Source of the DNA: Amaurobius ferox
Lineage: Eukaryota; Arthropoda; Arachnida; Araneae; Amaurobiidae
Direction: 5' to 3'
NCBI GenBank assembly: GCA_951213105.1
Contig: OX578146.1
Location: 53,963,069 to 54,027,068, forward strand
Length of the DNA stretch: 64,000 bases
The notes below the pieces were generated by a model that was not told the DNA's origin, did not search any database, and saw only the letters and a program-made list of their open reading frames with translations. Position numbers and translations under genes: made by a program. Numbering within the stretch: the stretch's first letter is position 1; every line of letters starts with the position of its first letter. Shown piece by piece: positions 56,046 through 64,000 of this stretch.

Positions 56046-56735
56046 TCGAGGCGTAGAGGAAATACGAAAGAATTAAAATCTCTCGAGAACGGCTATTCCT
56101 AGTGTAATAAGGTTGGTCTTATTCTTTTCTTCGTTAAAAATTACGTTTAAAACAAGCATTTAATGGATATATTTAAGCATATGTAGTTTTTTATTTTAGA
56201 TTTTGAAGATTTTTGCGGGCCATTTTGTAAAAAAAGGCAGGTTATTTTTTTCCGAATCGTACCAAAATGGAGTCAGCACCAGAGTGTCCCACAAGTGACT
56301 TATCTACCGATTTTTGGGAAATTCGGTCCATTAGTATGTCAGCTAGAGTGGGTACAAGCTTTTGCGGGCCATTTCGCAAAATAAGGAGGGTTCTTTGATC
56401 CCGAATCATACCCAAAACTAATCAGTCCCAGACTCGCCCACAAGTGACTTATCTATCAAATTTTATGAAATTCGGTCCATTAGTTTTTTAGTTAGAGTGG
56501 ATACAATATCTGCACAGATAGAGAGACACACAGACACACAGACACGCAGACAGGCACACAGACACACAGACACGCAGACAGACACACAGACACACACACA
56601 GACGTCAAGCTAAAAATAGGTTTTTCGTATTCTAGAGGTCTTGAAACGTGTAGATCCGTCGAAAACTCGAGTTGCGATTTTCGACATGATTCCAATACTT
56701 TCCCTATACATTATCATGTATTGCAGGGAAAGTAA
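56046..56735 (+). mobile_element. F1b-family element, copy 1 (5' truncated)
   Basis: It starts inside the element at GGCGTAGAGGAAATACGAAA, contains TTGCGGGCCATTT twice, an ACAG/ACAC microsatellite (56522-56603), GTGTAGATCCGTCGAAAACT, and the 3' hairpin CTTTCCCTATACATTATCAT plus GTATTGCAGGGAAAGTAA. Confidence 0.82.
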
Positions 56736-56946
56736 AAAAATGCATTCACGATTTTGGGTGATATAAATTTCATGTCTGTCATTACCTTAACATTGCCTTT
56801 GATGATAGACATTATGATGTCTGAAACGCTATGGCATTTCAAAATGTAAAAAATTCTTGTACATTAAGATGGGGCTTTTAAATACCATTTACAGATCTTG
56901 CAGCCTTTGATTAAAATAAATTGATATATTTTAGACGTGTCTACCA

Positions 56947-57996
56947 TCTATTATATATATACTAATTGCCAAGTGTCCGTCTGTCTGTCTGTCTGTCTGT
57001 CCGTCTGTCTGTCACGCCTTTTTTAGGCACTTCCCGAATAGATAGAGACTTGCAATTTGGTACACGGTTCGGTCGTTCGATAAAACCCCCTGGAAAAATC
57101 GAATTTTTCGAAAACGTTCTATAGAGGGGGGGCCCCACACCAAAACGTTCGAAAAGTGAAATGACAGGAAAGCATGCTTTGCGATGAGATAGAGACTTCA
57201 AATTTGGTGTATGGGTAAATCGTTCGAAAGGAAGAAAGTGTGCAATTTCAGATTTCCAATATTTTCTACTTAAGGTGGGGTGCAGCACACCAAAACGTTC
57301 GAAAAGTGAAATGATAGGAGAGTATGCTTTGCGATGAGGTAGCGACTTCAATTTTGGTGTATGGGTAAATCGTTCGAAAGGCAGAAAGTGTGCATTTTCA
57401 GATTTCCAATATTTTCTATTCAAGGGGGTGCCGCACACCAAAACGTTCGAAAAGTGAAATGATAGGAAAGCCTGCTTTGCGATAAGATAGGGACTTCAAA
57501 TTTGGTATATAGGTAAACCGTTCGAAAGGAAGAAAGTGTGTAATTTCAGATTTTCAATATTTCCTACTTAAGGGGTTGCCGCACACGAAAATGTTCGATT
57601 TTCCGAATAAATGAGAAACGGCCCCTTTAAAATTTGATAGAGGCTCAAAATTTTATATATAGACTAATCATTTGATGAAAACACCCAAAACGAATATAAT
57701 TTTTCAAAAATGTTCGTTTAAGGGGGTTCTCCAGAGGAAAACGTTCGAAATGTGAATTGATAAAAAAAAACATGCTTCGAAATAAGATACAGACTTCAAA
57801 TTTGGTGTACAGGTAGATAGTTCGAATGGAAGAACATGTGCAATTTCAGTTTTCCGATATTTTGAACTTTTGGGGGTGCCTCAAAACAAAATGTTCGATT
57901 TGTCGAATAAATAAGAAACGCGAATTTTTAAAAAATTGACATTATTCAGGGGTTGCTTAATGTGGGGTCGTTGATTTTCAACGGGTATGCGGCTAG
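56947..57996 (+). mobile_element. Helitron-like element H2, copy 1
   Basis: It starts TCTATTATATATATACTAAT after an A and ends CAACGGGTATGCGGCTAG before T. A GTCT microsatellite follows the 5' end, then three units of about 150-157 bp starting CACACCAAAACGTTCGAAAA. The minus-strand open frame 56962-57441 arises from these units. Confidence 0.8.
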
Positions 57997-58655
57997 TATA
58001 TACTAATTGCCAAGTGTCCGTCTGTCCGTCTGTCTGTCTGTCTGTCATTCTTTTTGCAGGCACTTCCCGAATAGATAGAGACTTGCAATTTGGTACACGG
58101 CTCGGTCGTTTGATGAAACCCCCTGGAAAAATCGAATTTTCCGAAAACGCTCTATAGAGGGGGTGCCCCACACCAAAACGTTCGAAAAGTGAAAAGATGG
58201 GAAAGCATACTTTCCGATGAGATAGAGACTTTAAATTTCGTGTATAGGTAAAGCATTCGAAAGGAAGAAAGTGTGCAATTTCAGATTTCCAATATTTTCT
58301 ACTTAAGGGGGTGCCACACACCAAAACTTTCGAAAAGTGAAATGATAGGAAAGCATGCTTTACGATGAGGTAGAGACTTCAAATTTAGTGTATTGATAAA
58401 TAGTTCGAAAGGAAGAAAGTGTGCAATTCCAGATTTCCAATATTTTCTACTTAAGGGGGTGCCGCACACCAAAATGTTCGATTTACAGAATAAATGAGAA
58501 AACGCTCCTTTAAAATATTATAGAGGCTTGAAATTCGGTATATGGGCTAATCGTTTGACGGAAACACCCAAGACAAATATAGTTTTTCAAAAATGTTCGT
58601 TTAAGACGGTGCTCCAGAGTAAAACGTTCGAAAAGTGAATTGATAAAAAAACATA
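57997..58655 (+). mobile_element. Helitron-like element H2, copy 2 (head-to-tail, truncated)
   Basis: It starts TATATACTAATTGCCAAGTG immediately after the CTAG of copy 1. It has two of the roughly 150-bp units and then runs into an inverted F1b fragment without a 3' terminus. Confidence 0.8.
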
Positions 58656-58657
58656 GA

Positions 58658-58862
58658 AAGAATAAGACCAACTCCATTACACTAGTTCTAACCTTTCTCG
58701 AGATATTTTAGTTTTTTCGTATTGTTTCTGCGCTACCTTTGAAAATAAGTCCAGTTACCAAATGAGAACTAAAATTGAATTAAAAGTGAAATAAATTTAA
58801 TTAAAATAAAGTGAACGTAGATATAAGTCTGCAACGAAAGTCATGTGCTGCTCACATCAGAT
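58658..58862 (-). mobile_element. F1b-family fragment (5' part)
   Basis: Complement of the F1b start: GAAAGTCATGTGCTGCTCAC ATCAG at the right end, and AGAATAAGACCAACTCCATT at the left, where it breaks into H2. Confidence 0.78.
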
Positions 58863-59243
58863 TTTTTTTATATTACAGACAGTTTTATCAAAAAGCCCTC
58901 TGGTTCGATAAGTTATTGGAGCACTGTGGCAAGTATGTAAAAGGGAAATAATTATGATAAGGTCAAAAATCCAACACTTGGATTGAAACGGTTTGAATAT
59001 CGTGCAAGGCGAAAAGAAAAATATTTCAATTATGTCCATGTGTTTTCGTGTGTGCACAATATTTTTCAAATAAATCTAGTCAAATAAAAAAAAATAACCT
59101 CCCCTCCCCCCCAAAAATATTCCGTTTATTGCAATCGGTAAAGGTAAGATGCCCGCTAATTTTCAGGAAGGTCAGGCAAGAGAAATTTCCTCTATTTTAA
59201 AACAATTATTTTGGAAATTTAAAAAGCATTATATAAATACTTT
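58863..59243. other. No gene supported
   Basis: A C-rich stretch at 59099-59112. The minus-strand frame 58857-59069 has no recognised domain. Confidence 0.4.
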
Positions 59244-59246
59244 TGT

Positions 59247-59325
59247 TGTTGTTGATGTTGTTGAGACCCAGACCGTCCGACCTACCAGAAAGGTGTAAGG
59301 TAACTGTTTGGACGGCCGGGAAGAG
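59247..59325 (-). mobile_element. 79-bp 5'-truncated SINE copy
   Basis: Only the 3' end of the SINE remains (complement; GTTGAGACCCAGACCGTCCG). It is bracketed by the 12-bp direct repeat AAATACTTTTGT (59235-59246 and 59326-59337), so it inserted in truncated form. Confidence 0.85.
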
Positions 59326-59448
59326 AAATACTTTTGTAAAAATTTTGAACAAATGCTTATTTTATATGTAACGTTTTAATCAAAAACGAATGATGATGTA
59401 CTATACCTTTTATGGAATACTTCCTTATTTTTAATACAAAAATAAAAA

Positions 59449-60244
59449 TCTGATGTGGGCAGCACATGACTTTCCCTGCAGACTTATAATCACGTTCTCT
59501 TTATTTTTATTACATTTAGTCCCCTTTTAATTCAATTTTCGTTCTCATTTGATAACTGGACTTCTCTTCAAAGGTGGCGTAGAGAAAATACGAAAAAACT
59601 AAAATATCTCGAGAACGGCAAGTCTTAGTGTAATGGGGTTGGTCTTATTCTTTTCTTCGTTAAAAATTACGTATTAAACAAGCATTTTATGGATATATTT
59701 GAGCATACGTAGTTTTTTATTTTAGATTTTTGCGATTTTTGCGGGCCATTTTGCAAAAAAAGGCAGGTTATTTTTTTCCAAATCATACCAAAATCTAATC
59801 AACACCAGAGTGTCCCACAAGTGACTCGTGACTCACCTACCGAATTTTTTGGAATTCGGTCCATTAGTTTTTAAGCTAGAGTGGATACAAGCTTTTGCGG
59901 ACCATTTCGCAAAAAAAGGCGGGTTCTTTTATCTCGAATCGTACCCAAAACTAATTAGCACCAGATTCTCTTACAAGTGACTTACCTACCAAATTTTATG
60001 AAATTCGGTCAATTACTTTTTTAGTTAGAATGGATACAAATTCTGCACAGACAGACACACAGACAGACAGACAGACAGACAGACAGATAGACAGACACAC
60101 ACACACACAGACGCCACGCTAAAAATAGTTTTTTCGTTTTCTAGAGGTCTCGAAACGTGTAGATCCGTCGAAAACTCGAGTTGCGATTTTCGGCATGATT
60201 CCAATACTTCCCCTATACATTGCAATGTATTACAGGGAAAGTAA
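59449..60244 (+). mobile_element. F1b-family element, copy 3
   Basis: Full-length, from TCTGATGTGGGCAGCACATG and ACTTTCCCTGCAG to the 3' hairpin CCCTATACATTGCAATGTAT TACAGGGAAAGTAA. The ACAG microsatellite is at 60048-60110. Confidence 0.85.
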
Positions 60245-60787
60245 AAAATATATATATATATATAAAAAATATTATGATTAACTAAAATATCCATGTTTTG
60301 AATGTGATTCTAACCCTAATCAATTCAAATTATTTTTAGGACATTTTATTACTTGTACTCAATATATTAGGACTTTCACCGTTTTTTCAGGCTGTATGAT
60401 AAATCATGGAAGAGTGTTGGGATTTTAAAAAGTTCCTAACTCGTGTACCTAATACTTGATTAATACTAGTGACACAGCCACGAACTTCTCAGATAACGTA
60501 ACGGCCGAGGCAAACACACAGTCACCTGGGATTAAAATTCAACTTCTTTATGAAGAGAAACAAATCAGAATAGGAATACTTATTCACTACGAACCGAAAC
60601 TTTAACCTGTTTCACCATCAGGATTGCAGAAACTTGTTAGGCAGCTCTGGATTGGTCTACATATCCGAACCAGTGAGAACTTGTTAGTACAAAGTAAATC
60701 ATAATTTTTTTTTAGATTATAAACTAAGGGAGCTCACAACCGAAGGTTATATAGTCCTCACACTTTTTATAAAATTTGGTTTACTTA
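60245..60787. other. No gene supported
   Basis: A short TA run at 60249-60262, otherwise anonymous AT-rich sequence. Confidence 0.45.
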
Positions 60788-61724
60788 TTACTTTCCTTAT
60801 ATACATTATGTATAAGAAAAGTATTGTGACGGGGTCGAAAATTCTAATTCGAGTTTTCGACGGGAGAGCACGTTTCAAGCATCTTTGATCACGAGTCGAA
60901 CATTTTTGAGATGATGTCTGTGTGTGTGTGTGAGAGAGAGTATGTGTGTGTGTATGTCCAGTGAGTCTGTGGAGACGATATCTCGCGAACGAATGAAGCG
61001 ATTCGAATGAAATTTGGTACAACAATTACAATCCGTGAATACTGGAAGCCTATTATTTTTAAACGCAATCGAATGTTTAGAACCCGCCTAAATTTTCGAG
61101 TGAAATTTGGAAAAATCATCAAAAAATCAAAACCTTTAATATAGTTACTCCTCAAATAGACATTTCCTATGTAATTTTTCCTTAGAAAACGATTGACATA
61201 AAATTTAGAACGATAGCGCGAACCGTTTTCGACATATTGTACATTTTTCAAATGAATTTATAAACAAAAATCACATAAATTAAAAAAAACATTGAGAAAC
61301 ATGTTCACTTTTCATATGTAATATCATGCGATAAATTTGGTGACATCATTGTAATGGATCTAGCTCATTCAATTCATGAGAAAATATACTTAGAGTAATA
61401 CTTTTGTATTTGAACGTCAATAGTCATTTATCCCGCTATAAGAATAACTTTTACTCCTTCCATAACGCTTCGCGAGATTTTGGCGACGTATTTGGCGGAA
61501 TGTTGCCAACTTGGCGATATTTTAAAATGTTGCCAAATTGACAAAAATCTCGCTAAAATGGTTAAAATGACGTTAAATCCATCAAAATGGCGACTAATGG
61601 AAGAAAATTCAATATCTAGAAAAGAATATAAGTATCTACTATAAGAATAAGCTTATTTTTTTGCTGTAAAAGTAGCAAATTCATTGCATTATATAAGGAA
61701 AGTCATGTGTTGCCCATATCAGAT
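60788..61724 (-). mobile_element. F1-family element, copy 6
   Basis: The hairpin TTACTTTCCTTATATACATT is at the left, a TG microsatellite at 60917-60957, and GGAAAGTCATGTGTTGCCCA plus TATCAGA at the right. Full-length. Confidence 0.84.
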
Positions 61725-62234
61725 TTTTTTAACATAGTAATTGGTGACATAATAATTGGAGACATCAGATTATTTCAATTTATTCTTAATCCATTCTCTT
61801 AAGATAAATACTTCTTTGCCCTCACCATACACCCTGAGGTGAATTCGGTGGTTTTATTGTGCACAATTATTTAGTTGTGAGGAACACAACTCCCACATTT
61901 CCAAATCGAAAATTTATCGTTTTTTATTTCTAATAAACACATTTAAGAGACAGAAGGATAAAATTGAAAGGTTAGACAATATACAGTGAAGGAAATAAAT
62001 TTTTCCGTTTCTCTTTCTAATTTCTGTAAGTTTCTTGTGGATATCTCTGGTATGTTTCTTTTTAAATTATGCCCTTGCCCTAACTACATGGTTTCTGAGA
62101 AAGTACTTACTAAAAAAACTAGAACTTTGTAACGAGAGGAATATGAGTTTAAACGTTAGGTCTAGCTATAATAAAGTGTCTATGCCCGATTAAATAGAAG
62201 TGATTGCAGCGCCTTTAGTAGAGAATTTTAAAAA
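61725..62234. other. Dispersed-repeat stretch and anonymous sequence
   Basis: 61800-61990 resembles 36460-36680, sharing CGAAAATTTATCGTT. No gene is seen. Confidence 0.45.
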
Positions 62235-63008
62235 TCTGATGTGGGCAGCACATCACTTTCGCTGCAGACTTAAATCCACGTTCTACTTATTTTAATTAAA
62301 TTTAATTCACTTTTAATTCATTTTCGTTCTCATTTGATAAATGGCCTTACTTTCGAAGGTGGCGTAGAGAAAATACGAAAAAACTAAACTATCTCGAGAA
62401 CGGCTAGTCCTAGTGTAATGGGGTTGGTCTTATTCTTTTCTTCGTTAAAAATTACGTATTAACAAGCATTTAATGGATATATTTGAGCATACGTAGCTTT
62501 TTAAGATTTTGGCAATTTTTTCAGGCCATTTTGCAAAAAAAAGGTCAATTATTTTTTCCAAATCCTACCAAAATCTAATCAGCACCAGGGTGACCTACAC
62601 GTGAATTATCTACCTAATTTTCTGAAATTCGGTCCATTAGTTTTTCAGCTAGAGTGGATTCAAGCTTTTGCGGGCCATTTCGCAAAAAAAGGCGGGCTTT
62701 TTTTTTATCCCGAATCGTACCCAAAACTAATCAGCACCAGATTCTCCCACAAGTGATTTACTTACCAAATTTTGTGAAATTCGGTTCATTAATTTTTTAG
62801 TTTGAGTGGATACAAAGTGAGGATACAAAGTTTGCACAGACAGACAGACAGACACACAGGCATACAGACACACACACACACAGACGTCACGCTAAAAATA
62901 GTTTTTTTGTATTCTAGAGGTCTCGAAACGTGTAGATACATCGAAAACTCGAGTTGCGATTTTCGGCATACTTTCCCTATACATTACCATGTATTGCAGG
63001 GAAAGTAA
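62235..63008 (+). mobile_element. F1b-family element, copy 4
   Basis: Full-length, from TCTGATGTGGGCAGCACATC to the 3' hairpin CTTTCCCTATACATTACCAT GTATTGCAGGGAAAGTAA, with an ACAG/ACAC microsatellite at about 62838-62884. Confidence 0.84.
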
Positions 63009-63064
63009 AAAAAATTGGGATACCGAACTTGGTAAGAAATCGAGTTGTATAACAATAAAAAAAA

Positions 63065-63840
63065 TCTGATGTGGGCAACACATGATTTTCCTTATATAAT
63101 GTAATGAATTTACTACTTTTACAGTAAAAAAAATAAGTTTTCCTTACAGTAGATACTTATTTTCATTCCAAGATATTGAATTTTCGACAATTAGTCGTCA
63201 TTTTCATTGACTTAGCGTCATTTAAATCCATTTGGCGAGATTTTCGTTAATTTGACAACATTTCAAAAATCGCCAAGTTGGCGCCATTCCGCCAAATTCG
63301 TTGCCAAAATCTAGCCAAACTTTACTGACAGAGAAATAAGTTATTCTTATAGCAGATAAATGACTATTGGTGTTCAAATACAAAATATTACTCGAAGTAT
63401 ATTTTTTCATGAATGGAACGAGCTAGAACCACGAGAATGATGTCACCAAATTTATTGCATGGTATTACATATGAAAAGTGAACATGTTTCTCAATAGGAA
63501 ATATATTTTTTTAATTTTATATGACTATTTTTTTTGAAAAATGTGCAATATTTCGAGAACGGTTCATGTTAGCGTTCTAACATTTATGTCAATCGTTTTC
63601 TAATGAAAAATTACATAAGAAATGTCTACTTGTGTAACTTTATTAGCGGTTTTGAGTTTTTGACGATTTTTTCAAAATTTCACTCGAAAATTTAGGGGGG
63701 TTCTGAACATTCAATTGCGTATAAAAGCAATAGGCTTCCAGTGTTTACGGATTGTGATCTCTCCCGTCGAAAATTCGAATTTGAATTTTCGACCCCGTCA
63801 TTATACTTTCCTTATACATTATTGTATATAAGGAAAATAA
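63065..63840 (+). mobile_element. F1-family element, copy 7 (microsatellite region deleted)
   Basis: From TCTGATGTGGGCAACACATG to the 3' hairpin. The stretch between GGATTGTGAT and CTCTCCCGTCGAAAATTCGA lacks about 150-200 bp that hold the CA microsatellite in the other copies. Confidence 0.84.
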
Positions 63841-64000
63841 AAATTGATTTATGTAAGCAAATTATTAACTCAGGTATCTTCTAAAGACTTATAATCTTTA
63901 GCGTATAAATAGTAAGATTATAAGAATTTTTTACATCAATTCTTTTACCAAGTTTTATTTCTTTCTCTTCTTGTCTTTCCACACTGAAGTGAATCTTGAG
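63841..64000. other. Window end, no gene seen
   Basis: The last 40 bases (CACACTGAAGTGAATCTTGA) resemble the dispersed repeat at 36460-36680. Confidence 0.4.

Noticed and set aside
56962..58324. Minus-strand frames with KYWKSE.AHFLPFERF-like repeats
   Set aside because: Produced by the 150-bp inner units of the H2 Helitron-like elements; interrupted and non-conserved.

Overview
This is AT-rich eukaryotic DNA, almost certainly from an arthropod and, as an inference from the mix of repeats, plausibly a spider or other chelicerate. There is no bacterial-style gene organisation, no CRISPR array and no operon. I find no complete host protein-coding gene. The only host-gene hint is one weakly supported exon at 21455-21610. 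Nearly all recognisable coding sequence is from transposons, mostly broken: a jockey-like non-LTR retrotransposon, two mariner-type elements, a Tc1-like element, a Tigger/pogo element and a Copia remnant.

Layout. 1-14570: a mariner-like transposon (252-bp inverted repeats, TA duplication) is swollen to 14.4 kb by a 12.5 kb insertion at 945-13483. That insertion has CCCAGGTA...TACCTGGG tips and carries several palindromes, a jockey-like LINE with a 5S rRNA-like 5' region (about 6360-10735), a 606-bp insertion inside LINE ORF2, and a Helitron (10822-13064). 14571-20560: the rest of block A, which is paralogous and colinear with block B (29452-33860). Each block gives the empty sites for insertions in the other. 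20560-29450: mostly anonymous DNA with a SINE, simple repeats, a Copia integrase remnant and a dead mariner. 34312-39007: a Helitron, two 5S-headed SINEs, a 33-bp minisatellite and a roughly 76-bp tandem array. 40330-45640: a long inverted repeat beside a Tc1-like element that holds a solo LTR, a tRNA-type SINE and an inverted duplication of its own N-terminal half. 47134-64000: dense copies of two repeat families (F1/F1b and F2) and a head-to-tail Helitron pair.

How the parts relate. The F1, F1b and F2 families share one architecture: a 5' hairpin, a subterminal inverted repeat that changes in step at both ends, a CA or GACA microsatellite near the 3' end, and a terminal 3' hairpin. They sit in A/T runs without target duplication. 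This is what Helentron-associated elements (DINE-1/HINE type) look like. The SINEs share a roughly 200-bp body with two kinds of pol III head, either tRNA-like or 5S rRNA-like. The 5S-headed form still carries a tRNA-like A-box stretch behind the 5S part. Separately, the LINE has captured a 5S rRNA segment covering the internal control region.

Limits. Everything comes from reading the sequence. Family names rest on motifs and end structures, not on database searches, and boundaries given as approximate are uncertain by tens of bases.
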